Shown: piece after piece, positions 1-6,905 of the stretch
Position numbering within the stretch: position 1 is the stretch's first letter
Layout: every line of letters starts with the position of its first letter
NCBI GenBank assembly: GCA_964292325.1
Contig: CAXYVG010000058.1
Coordinates: 1-24,238 of the forward strand
Length of the DNA: 24,238 nt
Direction of reading: 5' to 3'
Source of the DNA: CTSoil-075 sp964292325
GTDB lineage: Bacteria > Bacillota > Negativicutes > DSM-13327
Notes under the pieces: generated by a model
Seen by the model: only the letters and a program-made list of their open reading frames with translations
Told to the model about the DNA's origin: nothing
Database searches by the model: none
Program-made: the position numbers and the translations under genes

Positions 1-70
1 AGCAATGAAATGAATATTTCTATCGTTACTGGAAATTAGATGCGAAACCTCTGGCGATATAGTCAAAATG

Positions 71-99
71 TTGACATTACTACCTTCTTCATATATAAT
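71..99 (+). promoter_or_regulatory. Consensus sigma-70/sigma-A promoter of the tRNA-Gly gene
   Basis: TTGACA at 71-76 and TATAAT at 94-99 are both perfect consensus hexamers separated by exactly 17 bases. Transcription would start near 105-107, giving about 80 bases of leader before the tRNA. This strength fits a stable RNA gene. No other gene starts between it and the tRNA. Confidence 0.85.
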
Positions 100-178
100 T
101 ATAAGGGTTGAGACGAGGATAAAAACCGCTTTTCAACGTATTCGTAGGGGATTATAATCTATAAACCCTTATAATTAT
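95..178 (+). repeat. 15-bp perfect inverted repeat in the tRNA leader
   Basis: The arm at 95-109 (ATAATTATAAGGGTT) is perfectly complementary to 164-178, with 54 bases between. The left arm overlaps the -10 box, so in RNA only part of the stem could form. It may be a processing signal, a protein site or a remnant; the sequence does not decide. Confidence 0.5.
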
Positions 179-186
179 TATAGTGT

Positions 187-261
187 GCGGGTGTAGCTCA
201 GTGGTAGAGTACCGGCTTCCCAAGCCGTGGGTCGAGAGTTCGAATCTCTTCACCCGCTCCA
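187..261 (+). tRNA. tRNA-Gly (anticodon CCC)
   Basis: The cloverleaf folds with acceptor stem GCGGGTG/CACCCGC, D arm GCTC/GAGT, a seven-base anticodon loop TTCCCAA at 217-223 with anticodon CCC at 219-221, and T arm GAGAG-TTCGAAT-CTCTT. The CCA end is encoded at 259-261. The gene reads GGG glycine codons. Its 3' end from the anticodon loop onward is the source of four further copies in the window, so it is the attachment target for the island. The integrated element preserves the complete tRNA sequence. Confidence 0.95.
217..261 (+). repeat. att site 1 (left, inside tRNA-Gly)
   Basis: This 45-base stretch runs from the anticodon loop to the CCA end. It recurs exactly at 8422-8466, as part of a 50-base exact match at 18734-18783, and with two mismatches each at 21588-21636 and 23800-23844. 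Tyrosine integrases commonly use tRNA anticodon and T-loop regions as attachment sites, so this is the parental left junction of the array. Confidence 0.88.
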
Positions 262-269
262 GCAAATTC

Positions 270-303
270 AACGGTTCTAGCGATTATGCTAGAACCGTTT
301 TTT
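270..303 (+). terminator. Rho-independent terminator after tRNA-Gly
   Basis: A 12-bp perfect stem (AACGGTTCTAGC at 270-281 with 288-299) with loop GATTAT is followed by a T run through 303. It would end the tRNA transcript just inside the integrated element. Confidence 0.9.
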
Positions 304-380
304 AGTTAGTTAACCAAAAGAGTGACCAAAACGATTTTTATTGAGGAAATATCACCCCTATGGTTGTAGTGATTTCCGCC

Positions 381-412
381 AAGCCTTCGCAGATTATTGC
401 GAAGGCTTTTTT
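381..412 (+). terminator. Second rho-independent terminator, same loop
   Basis: An 11-bp perfect stem (AAGCCTTCGCA at 381-391 with 398-408) has loop GATTAT, the same as the previous terminator, and a T run to 412. A degenerate relative of this stem lies after the att copy at 21636 (around 21646-21670), suggesting it belongs to a conserved element end. From 413 to 670 I see no gene, only short ACTACAG/AACTATAG repeats. Confidence 0.85.
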
Positions 413-670
413 GTCGTTTGCGGCCCATTGCATAGTTTAGTATGAACTACGTAAGAAAGAATTAGCTAATATACGCGAAAAAGTGAGTAAATACATGAAA
501 AAGAGAGTATGTGATAGAAAATGTCCGTGCATCAGAATGGGGGCTAGGGGGTGGTATGCTTCCCACATCAGAATTACGTATCTTATGATAACTACAGAGG
601 AACTACAGGAATTATAGGAACTATAGACTTATTAGGTGTAGTATTACTAATTTAAAATGGAGGAGTAAAT

Positions 671-826
671 GTGGTAAAAAAATATTATTCACCGCAAGAA
701 ATTCAAGACGCTTTTGGCATTAGCCGCCCCCACGTATACAGGTTATTGAATGATGGGACTATACCAAGTATTCGGATGGGGCGCCGCTGGCTAATTCCTG
801 CAACCTGGTTTAATGCACAGGGGTAA
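671..826 (+). CDS. Excisionase-like HTH (MerR/helix_turn_helix_17 type) protein
   Basis: This 51-residue protein starts at GTG behind GGAGGAG. It begins YYSPQEIQDAFGISRPHVYR, a helix-turn-helix that selects the next helix, and continues with the wing IPSIRMGRRWLIP. The pattern SPQEIQ..fgIS..hvYrLl..G.IPsiR.GrrW.Ip is typical of small excisionase and DNA-binding proteins of the helix_turn_helix_17 group, which bend att DNA and bias an integrase toward excision. It is the first gene inside the element next to the tRNA att site, where excisionases often sit. It could alternatively be a generic phage regulator. The ORF is complete and in good context. Confidence 0.8.
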   Translation: MVKKYYSPQEIQDAFGISRPHVYRLLNDGTIPSIRMGRRWLIPATWFNAQG

Positions 827-890
827 AAAGAAAGCTGGAAACGGCTACTGATAACTAGTGCAGCAATTAAGCAAGAAGAGGGGACATGCC

Positions 891-1157
891 ATGATTGTTA
901 CAATCGATGAAAACTGGCAAATAGCAACCGACCAACGAAATGTTATTCTGCAGCAGAAGAAAGTTAACACAAGGGGTAAAAACATTGGTTCTGAACGATG
1001 GGAAACCTACGGCTTCTACGCAACCCATAAAGAAGCGCTGGTAGCGATGTTGAATTGTGAAATTCTAGTACCAAAAGAATATCACGAAGTAGTAAGTAAA
1101 ATTGATCAACTTATGGCGGTAGTAGAAGCACTACCAAATAGCTTTAAAAATTCGTAA
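891..1157 (+). CDS. Small phage-associated protein of unknown function (DUF5405-like)
   Basis: I chose ATG 891 because GAAGAGGGG lies 6-8 bases upstream; the open frame reaches back to a GTG at 858 that lacks a ribosome binding site. The 88-residue product starts MIVTIDENWQIATDQRNVIL and continues with a basic QQKKVNTRGKN segment, then a G-F-Y-A-T-H-K-E-A-L motif before an acidic C-terminal half. From memory, the order 'id..yqI.sD..n.iLq......gkn.g...w...GyY.t...Al' matches small phage/prophage proteins such as DUF5405. Its biochemical role is not known to me. It lies in the early region of the element after the excisionase-like gene. Confidence 0.6.
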   Translation: MIVTIDENWQIATDQRNVILQQKKVNTRGKNIGSERWETYGFYATHKEALVAMLNCEILVPKEYHEVVSKIDQLMAVVEALPNSFKNS

Positions 1158-1740
1158 CGCTTCTGTCAGTACTTGTGAAAGATCACTTGCAGGGGTAAGG
1201 TAGGGGCTGTCTCAAAACACACACTACAGAAGTACTACAGAAATGAAGCAGCAAGCCATGACCCGATAAGAGAAAAATCACTGGAGGACTTCGGGGCAGC
1301 ACAATGCGACAATAAAAAGAGGCACTAGTTACCTTACAATAACTTCCATTGACGCTTTTATAGTTGCGGAAAAACGTAAAACGGAGTAAATAGAAGCTGT
1401 ATGGAGTATACGAAAGCCGTCAACTAGTTAAATGTTTTTCTTAAAACGGCTGAATATGGCTTATTACTGGGCGCTCGACTAGGATAGTGAAAAACATTTT
1501 AAGGGTTTTGCAGCTAGAATGTCCACGTACAACGGAAAAAAATATATATTTTTAAAAATATTAGAAAGGGGGTACCCCCCTAAGAAAACACTACAGTAAA
1601 AAGAGAACGAAGAAAAATACCCCTAAGAGAAATACATACTATTATATATATATTATTATTATTATATATATATATGTTATTACTATTACTATCTATAGTA
1701 ATAGTAATGCTAGGGGTTAGAAGAAGGAGTGTTTAGTACT
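1158..1740. other. Non-coding AT-rich region with palindromes
   Basis: There is no credible gene in this stretch. It contains a GC-rich palindrome (GGGGGTACCCCCC around 1567-1580). It then has about 75 bases of almost pure A/T (1630-1705) built of TAT and ATT steps. A 13-bp perfect inverted repeat follows at 1680-1692 and 1695-1707 with a 2-base spacer. It lies immediately upstream of a run of closely packed genes and could serve as operator, promoter region or DNA-unwinding region. Confidence 0.6.
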
Positions 1741-2070
1741 GTGCAGTTAAAAGACATTTCTCATAAGGCCCGTGAATACGGCTGGTCAGTCCCCGTGGAG
1801 ATTACGGATAGGACTTTTCAGGAGGTCGTTGTAGGAAGAATACCAGTGCTAGAAGAAACAGAAAGGCGCCTATCACTCGTACTTCAGTTAGCGACGAAGG
1901 CGGTAAAAAAAGTAAGGGGTCATAAGTTTATCCCCTTTAGGGTAATGTCAGACGCTGTAAGGTTACAGTCTTTTGATTTATTCATAGCCTTAACTCCTGA
2001 TAAATCAGTAATTATAGCCCAGGTTAAAGAAGCAAAAGACTTCAAAAGACTGGGAAGTGGTGAAAAATAA
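1741..2070 (+). CDS. Small mobile-element protein, DUF6573-like
   Basis: The start could be GTG 1729 or GTG 1741. I prefer 1741 because AAGAAGGAG at 1721-1729 is then properly spaced. The product of about 109 residues has an N-terminal A-R-E-Y-G-W-S-V-P-V-E-I-T motif. A middle helix follows (RRLSLVLQLATKAVKK), then an IPFRV strand and a C-terminal segment in which 'LTPDKSVIIAQVKEA' forms the last strands. This order resembles DUF6573, a family of small phage and plasmid proteins of unknown role; I recall this rather than having searched it. Its stop overlaps the next start (TAATG), so the two are translationally coupled. Confidence 0.5.
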   Translation: MQLKDISHKAREYGWSVPVEITDRTFQEVVVGRIPVLEETERRLSLVLQLATKAVKKVRGHKFIPFRVMSDAVRLQSFDLFIALTPDKSVIIAQVKEAKDFKRLGSGEK

Positions 2071-2393
2071 TGCCTATAGACACAATAAAATTTTGTCTCG
2101 AAAATTTTCAAGAATTAGCCAGTGGGCGACTACCTATAAAAATAATGGGGAATTCAGGCCCTAGGGCGAACGATGGCATAGGTAGCAGTAGACTGTATTT
2201 AATTATGTTAACCGATGCTATCAAGCAATTACCTATTGAACAGAGGAATGTAGTTGTTTTGCGCTATGTTAAAGAGCATTCACTTAGGGATACGCTACGC
2301 TTACTTAAAGTGAATAAGACAGAATATTATAAGCTGTGTGATATGGCAATATCAAATATTTTTAGAAGGGTAAATGGCATGGACTTTTCTTAG
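2070..2393 (+). CDS. Sigma-70 region 4-like phage transcription regulator
   Basis: The 107-residue protein has a C-terminal half typical of sigma region 4 or ArpU/RinA-type late regulators. 'LTDAIKQLPIEQRNVVVLRY' is followed by 'VKEHSLRDTLRLLKVNKTEY', a helix-turn-helix in which the second helix would contact DNA. The N-terminal 45 residues do not resemble a sigma region 2, so it is probably not a full sigma factor. In phages, proteins like this switch on later genes. It overlaps the stop of the preceding gene by one base. Confidence 0.6.
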   Translation: MPIDTIKFCLENFQELASGRLPIKIMGNSGPRANDGIGSSRLYLIMLTDAIKQLPIEQRNVVVLRYVKEHSLRDTLRLLKVNKTEYYKLCDMAISNIFRRVNGMDFS

Positions 2394-2439
2394 CCAGGGG
2401 GCTTATGTACGAAGCAAAATTCAATGGAGGTATTTATAA

Positions 2440-2889
2440 ATGTCAGAACTATTAAAAAGGCAAAGGCCCTATAACTTATTACGTTCGTTACTTGTCCAAG
2501 ATTGCAAAAGTTGGGAAGCATTGCTACATGACAATAAACTTCACGACTGGGATGAATACGAGGTAGACGAAATTTATCAACTATTGTATTTGCGAAAAAC
2601 ATTAGACGTAAACGTGGATCTGGCAAGACGTTGGCTAAATAAGGTAAGTCGAACTAATATTCACGCGCGTAGAGTATTAGACCTGTGGAATGCCCACGAA
2701 AATGCAGTTTATTTTCCTGATGTAGCGGAAGAAATATTTGAAATATTAATTTTCCGTATGCTGAGGTGGCAGCGCAGTAGTAGCATGATAGTGAAGATCT
2801 GGAAAGCACGGTACGCCATTCGCGAGGATATGACGATTGATGTTGTATTTATACGTCTATTCATTAGTATGCAGCAGGCTGCTAGTTAA
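2440..2889 (+). CDS. Hypothetical protein, 149 residues
   Basis: I do not recognise this protein. It starts at ATG 2440 after a good GGAGG at 2425-2429. It is rich in Leu, Trp and Arg with predicted helices throughout, no cysteine motif and no membrane segment. It contains two tryptophan/arginine-rich stretches (LARRWLNKVSRTN and RMLRWQRSSS), suggesting nucleic-acid or protein binding, but that is a guess. It ends 44 bases before a gene whose 5' part has been lost, so it may itself abut a deletion junction. Confidence 0.55.
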   Translation: MSELLKRQRPYNLLRSLLVQDCKSWEALLHDNKLHDWDEYEVDEIYQLLYLRKTLDVNVDLARRWLNKVSRTNIHARRVLDLWNAHENAVYFPDVAEEIFEILIFRMLRWQRSSSMIVKIWKARYAIREDMTIDVVFIRLFISMQQAAS

Positions 2890-2932
2890 TAGATACCGCC
2901 TTACCTAAACTAGTAGACGTCTTGTTGAGGCA

Positions 2933-3523
2933 ATGCTTAAATCCTCCTGTCATGTTATTGCCACTATGCGATCTAAAACTGAGTACACGCAAATAACGGA
3001 GAATGGGAAGCCAACAATTAAAAAACTGGGAATGGCTCCAATTCAACGAGATGGTATGGAATATGAATTTACCACTGTATTTGATTTATCAATTGAGCAT
3101 ATTGCAGTAACGAGTAAAGACCGCACTGGTATATTTGACGGTAAATACTTTAAACCAGATGCTACAATAGGACATAAGTTACTTTCATGGCTGACCTGTG
3201 ATAACAGCAGTAGTACAAATGTTAAAATTACACCAGCCTTGCAGTTTGATCCAGAGCCCGTACCAGACATATTTTCAGAGAATACTACAGAACTTTCAAA
3301 TCGTTATAGCATCGTCAGCTCCGAAACCAAGAAAAAAGGAAATGGACAGGTATTTGCTAAACTTGTGCTACTGCGTGGTGATTCGCATATATTGGCGTGG
3401 TCAGCATCGACAGAGATATTGGATATTCCAGCAGGTACGGTAATTACGGCTAAACTTATAGAACGTAATGGCACACACGTCATTGAGTCTTATACTATCG
3501 TCAAGGTGGGTGAAGCGGCGTGA
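2933..3523 (+). pseudogene. 3' part of a Sak4-like/AAA_24 phage recombination ATPase
   Basis: The sequence CHVIATMRSKTEY, followed by the G-M-A-P-I-Q-R-D-G-M-E-Y-E-F-T segment and D-K-T/R-type motifs, is the C-terminal half of RecA-like phage ATPases (Sak4, AAA_24). These bind single-stranded DNA and help annealing. The N-terminal half with the Walker A loop and Walker B aspartates is missing: the recognisable part begins at about 2936, right after the previous gene. Full proteins usually have another 100 or more residues upstream. A C-terminal extension after residue 110 is present, with V-F-A-K-L-V-L strands. An ATP site is absent, so an active enzyme is unlikely. Its stop overlaps the next start. 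Confidence 0.65.
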
Positions 3524-4599
3524 TATATAGCTATTCTCGCCTTAAACGTTATGCTGACTGTCCTGCTTCCTTTCAATATAAGTATCTATACGAGATGCTG
3601 GAAGCGCCAACAGAACCTTTAGTATTAGGTAAGACTGTCCATACAGCGATACAGGCATATCTAAGTGGTGCAGATATTCATACAGCAGTAGATAATGCTA
3701 TGTTACAGGAGGCAGAGCTTCTGTTAGACCGTAATGAGGTGATAAGGTTGGCTAGCCATTCGGTAGTAACTGAGATTAGTGGTGGACAGGTAGAGCAACA
3801 TTTAGCAATCCCACTGGATGACGAGGGTTTAATTAATTTTCAAGGATATATTGATTGGTGGTGTGAAATACCTGACGGCTCTGTCCAGCTTATTGATTGG
3901 AAAACCAATCGAGTGAAATATAAACCTAAAGAAAATCATCAATTGGGACTGTATGCATGGTATTTGTCGCAAGTCACAGGTGTAAAAGAAATTGACGCTG
4001 AACTTGTGTTCCTGCGCTATCCATATGCTGAGAGTCGTGAGATACACAAATATACTGTTTTCGAAATGGAAGAGGCGCGAAAGTGGGCATTGGTGCTTGC
4101 AGAAGAGATTGAGGATAAAGTTGCTGAATTAAATATGCTTGCTGGTGTAGATGATGACAGTCTGTTTCCTGCTACTCCAGGTAAGCATTGTCAATATTGT
4201 AGCCACGCTAGCCTTTGTATTAAGAGTGTAAATGTTGAACCGATAAAAATTGATGACAAAGCTGACGCGGAACGAGTAGCTGCTGAGGTTATCAGATTAG
4301 AAGCTGCCTTAGATGAAATGAAGAGTAAGTTGAAAGAGTGGGCAAAGGATAACGGTGGTATTGCTGTCGGTGATAGTACTTTTGACTTTGTTCCTAGTAT
4401 TAGTTGGAATATTGGTGCAGAAAAATTATACGAGTTATGTGCTGAACTATACGATGCTGGAATAGATGCATTTGAATATCTCACACTTACTGCAAGCAAC
4501 TTAAAGAAAATGGGTGTTGATGACGTCAAGTTAGCTGTATATGGAAAGAAGAAAGTTACAAAGACCTTTAGGCTGGTTAAGGCAAAAGAGGCTTGCTAA
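3520..4599 (+). CDS. PD-(D/E)XK exonuclease, RecB/Cas4-like
   Basis: This 359-residue protein starts at GTG 3520, overlapping the preceding stop (GTGA). It carries the complete RecB-family nuclease pattern. His41 lies in GKTVHTA, Asp112 in GYIDWW, Asp126-Trp-Lys128 in LIDWKTN, and Gln141/Tyr145 in HQLGLYAWY. Four cysteines, Cys14, Cys224, Cys227 and Cys233, are arranged as in Cas4/AddB-type iron-sulfur nucleases. The C-terminal 120 residues hold a helical Glu/Ala/Lys-rich segment, as in phage nucleases acting next to Sak4-like proteins. It probably degrades or processes DNA ends during phage-type recombination. All catalytic residues are present. Confidence 0.85.
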   Translation: MIYSYSRLKRYADCPASFQYKYLYEMLEAPTEPLVLGKTVHTAIQAYLSGADIHTAVDNAMLQEAELLLDRNEVIRLASHSVVTEISGGQVEQHLAIPLDDEGLINFQGYIDWWCEIPDGSVQLIDWKTNRVKYKPKENHQLGLYAWYLSQVTGVKEIDAELVFLRYPYAESREIHKYTVFEMEEARKWALVLAEEIEDKVAELNMLAGVDDDSLFPATPGKHCQYCSHASLCIKSVNVEPIKIDDKADAERVAAEVIRLEAALDEMKSKLKEWAKDNGGIAVGDSTFDFVPSISWNIGAEKLYELCAELYDAGIDAFEYLTLTASNLKKMGVDDVKLAVYGKKKVTKTFRLVKAKEAC

Positions 4600-4638
4600 A
4601 ACTTGCTTGACCATAGTGGGTGAGGCGCGAAAATTATT

Positions 4639-4745
4639 ACTGAAGTACTGAACCATACTGAAGCTGTTTTCAGTGTTCTTCGTATAAATATATTTTTCGT
4701 ATATAAAATATAGAATTTTACTTCAGTTCATTCAGTTACTTCAGT
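4639..4745. repeat. Iteron block 1: ACTGAA x3 / AT-rich core / TTCAGT x4
   Basis: ACTGAA occurs at 4639, 4647 and 4657. TTCAGT occurs at 4669, 4722, 4731 and 4740, the last three exactly 9 bases apart. The two orientations flank an AT-rich core (about 4675-4720). The same architecture recurs at 5292-5396. It looks like binding sites for an initiator or repressor around an unwinding element. Confidence 0.7.
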
Positions 4746-4767
4746 AAAAAAGAGTGGAGGATTTGAA

Positions 4768-5142
4768 ATGGGTAATAAAAAGTTATTGATGCTTGAAAAA
4801 GAATTGAATAGGTGCTTCATGGAACGTGAAGAAATAGTTCGTGGACTGTTAGTAACAGCAGTTGCAAGAGGTAATATACTAATTTTGGGTGCTCCTGGTG
4901 CGGCGAAAACGGCGATAGCGGAAGTCTTATCTCAACAATTTGGTGGTACATTCTTCAGCAGGTTATTAACTAAAGTGTCATCTCCAGAAGAGTTGTTCGG
5001 GCCATTGTCCTTAAAAGCTCTGGAGAATGACCAGTATAAAAGAGTGACCGTCGGCAAATTACCAGAAGCTGATATAGCGGTTATCGATGAAGTTTTCAAA
5101 TGCAACAGTGCAGTACTGAATACATTGCTTGGTGTGCGTTAA
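4768..5142 (+). pseudogene. Truncated MoxR/RavA-type AAA+ ATPase
   Basis: ATG 4768 follows GTGGAGG. The 124 residues contain Walker A GAPGAAKT near residues 38-45 and Walker B AVIDEVFK followed by CNSAVLNTLLG, a clear MoxR/RavA signature. MoxR ATPases act as chaperones, often paired with a von Willebrand factor A protein. Here the reading frame ends just after LLGVR, where intact proteins continue for 150-200 more residues with sensor and lid domains. The DNA then becomes, in another frame, the tail of a primase, so a deletion has joined two genes near 5130. No partner gene remains. Confidence 0.75.
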
Positions 5143-5318
5143 ATGGCGAACACGAGTATAGTCAGAGAATCCTTGGTATGCGACTTAAGGATAAAGGCTT
5201 CCAGACTAGACGCAGTGGGGCAAGCGGGAATACCGAATGGATTGGTCTTGGCTCTAATTCGGTTGCTGGGTTTGAAGAAATTATTGAGATCACTGAAGTT
5301 ACTGAAGAACTGAACTGA
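5130..5318 (+). pseudogene. C-terminal remnant of a P4-type phage primase/helicase
   Basis: In the frame beginning at 5130 the DNA reads W-C-A-L-N-G-E-H-E-Y-S-Q-R then I-L-G-M-R-L-K-D-K-G-F-Q, followed by RRSGASGN and W-I-G-L-G. This matches the winged-helix C-terminus of D5/P4-type primase-helicases (pattern 'WC..nGe...Sqr.fG..L.ekGf...rs.g...w.GigL'). The helicase body is missing. The last residues, EITEVTEEL, are encoded by the ACTGAA iterons of block 2, so the terminal codons and the putative binding sites overlap. Confidence 0.6.
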
Positions 5319-5396
5319 AATTAGGTATTTTTAATATAAATTAAACTCTCATATAGAAAATATAGATTTTAGCTTCAGTAGCTCAGTTGTTTCAGT
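5292..5396. repeat. Iteron block 2: ACTGAA x4 / AT-rich core / TTCAGT x3
   Basis: ACTGAA occurs at 5292, 5301, 5309 and 5314. TTCAGT occurs at 5374 and 5391, with a one-mismatch copy (CTCAGT) at 5382. An AT-rich core of about 55 bases separates them. The layout and flanking text (TATAGAATTTTACTTCAG against TATAGATTTTAGCTTCAG) match block 1, so the two blocks are duplicates bracketing the MoxR/primase scar. Confidence 0.7.
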
Positions 5397-5435
5397 AGAA
5401 AAAATACAAATGATTTCATAAAAAGGTGATTAGAT

Positions 5436-6125
5436 ATGCATGGATTGAGGACAGAACGGTCAGGTATTAAGAAGACAATGGCATTGCTTGCGGTGGCTAA
5501 GCAAAAAGGACAGTCTCCCTATATAGCGATATTATTAGCTATTTCAACTGGTATGAGACTTGGTGAAGTGTTCGGATTAAAATGGGAATGCTTAGATTTG
5601 AAAAAAGGGATAGTATATGTAAGGCGAGCATTGATTACAAGCCATAAAATTAGTGGCGGAGAGTGGTTTCAGGAGCCAAAGACAGCTAAGTCACGACGGC
5701 AGATTCCATTGCCGGCGGAGGTGACGCAAGAATTAAGACAGTACCAGAAGTGGCAAGAAGAGCATAAGCAACAACTTGGAGATAAATATGAAGACAATCA
5801 ATTGGTTATTGCTAATACTTTTGGAAGACCAGCTAATACGAGCAATTTTACTACCCGCTACTTTAAAAAACTATTAGTAGATGCAGGTATTGATCGCAGT
5901 GTTAAATTTCATGATTTGCGTCATACGCATGCAACATTACTACTATTAGAAGGAATACATCCGAAAGTTGTTCAGGAGCGGCTTGGGCATAGTACTGTAA
6001 CGATGACATTGGATACGTATAGCCATATTTTGCCTGATATGCAGGATGCAGCAGTAAAAGCATTGGACGGAATATTTCGTGAGAGTAGTGCTATATATTT
6101 CAAGTCATATCAAATATGCGGATAG
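5436..6125 (+). CDS. Tyrosine recombinase (integrase) catalytic domain, N-terminally truncated
   Basis: All tyrosine recombinase catalytic residues are visible: Arg41 in STGMRLGE, Lys near 82-85 in PKTAKSRR, His159-x-x-Arg162 in FHDLRHTH, His185 in RLGHS and nucleophile Tyr195 in LDTYSHI. Phage integrases of this group are usually 360-400 residues. Here only 229 remain, and the arm-binding and core-binding domains are absent, with the frame starting just before the catalytic domain (ATG 5436). It is the only near-complete integrase in the window and probably served tRNA-Gly insertion. Without its DNA-binding half it is unlikely to work alone. A related fragment lies at 19031-19147. Confidence 0.8.
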   Translation: MHGLRTERSGIKKTMALLAVAKQKGQSPYIAILLAISTGMRLGEVFGLKWECLDLKKGIVYVRRALITSHKISGGEWFQEPKTAKSRRQIPLPAEVTQELRQYQKWQEEHKQQLGDKYEDNQLVIANTFGRPANTSNFTTRYFKKLLVDAGIDRSVKFHDLRHTHATLLLLEGIHPKVVQERLGHSTVTMTLDTYSHILPDMQDAAVKALDGIFRESSAIYFKSYQICG

Positions 6126-6186
6126 TCACAGCTATACAATAAATCTTAAAAATGATAATATATGAATACAGACCACTATAGATGCT

Positions 6187-6227
6187 ATATTTCTTCTAGC
6201 CAATCATGTTGATTCTGGAAGAAATAT
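6187..6227 (+). promoter_or_regulatory. Inverted repeat upstream of darT
   Basis: ATATTTCTTCTAG at 6187-6199 pairs with 6215-6227 with one mismatch, around a 15-base loop. It lies about 40 bases before the darT start, after the integrase stop. There is no following T run, so an operator or attenuator is more likely than a terminator. Confidence 0.45.
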
Positions 6228-6266
6228 GGCATTGTATTGTATAAGAAGATTTGAGAGGTTGCTATA

Positions 6267-6893
6267 ATGGATACAAAGATATATCATATAACGCACTATA
6301 ATAATCTTAAAAGCATACTACAGTCTGGAGAATTAAGTTGTTGCGCAAATATACAGACCAATCAGGTATCTTATACTAATATTGCTCATAATAATATTCA
6401 AGATCGTCGGGCGAGATTTGTAGTTCCGATACAACCTGGTGGAGTGGTGCATGATTACGTCCCTTTTTATTTTGCAACGCGATCACCGATGCTATATGCT
6501 ATTCATCAAGGCGCAGTTAATGGATATAATGGTGGTCAAAAGGATGTAATTTATTTAGTATCATCTGCAGAGCGAATCGAACAAGCAGGATACGGTTATG
6601 TATTTACTGATGGGCACGCTATCATGGGTTTTAGTAACTATTATAGTAATCTAAGTGATCTGGATAAAATTGATTGGAACATAATGCGTAGTAGATATTG
6701 GAATGATAATGCTGAGGACAATGACCGAAAAAGGCGCAGACAAGCGGAATTTTTGGTTTATGATAAGTTAAAATTCCATGACGTAGAAAAAATAGTAACA
6801 TATGATACTCAGATGCAAAACTCTGTGAATGATAACTTACGTAAAGTAGGGCATCATATTCCAGTAGAAGTGAATAAAGAATGGTATTATTAA
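6267..6893 (+). CDS. darT: DarT-type DNA ADP-ribosyltransferase toxin
   Basis: The 208-residue protein begins MDTKIYHITHYNNLKSIL, the DUF4433/DarT NAD-binding start. It continues with DRRARF (Arg49-Arg50), VPFYFATRSPMLY around residues 65-77, VFTDGHA (112-118) and the catalytic RRQAEFLV with Glu161. DarT uses NAD+ to attach ADP-ribose to thymidine in single-stranded DNA, blocking replication; in phage-infected cells this acts as abortive defence. Length and catalytic residues are as expected. The ATG has GAGAGG 9 bases upstream, and darG follows after 12 bases. It lies between the integrase and the right att site, a usual cargo position. Confidence 0.92.
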   Translation: MDTKIYHITHYNNLKSILQSGELSCCANIQTNQVSYTNIAHNNIQDRRARFVVPIQPGGVVHDYVPFYFATRSPMLYAIHQGAVNGYNGGQKDVIYLVSSAERIEQAGYGYVFTDGHAIMGFSNYYSNLSDLDKIDWNIMRSRYWNDNAEDNDRKRRRQAEFLVYDKLKFHDVEKIVTYDTQMQNSVNDNLRKVGHHIPVEVNKEWYY

Positions 6894-6905
6894 GGGGGAT
6901 GTATT

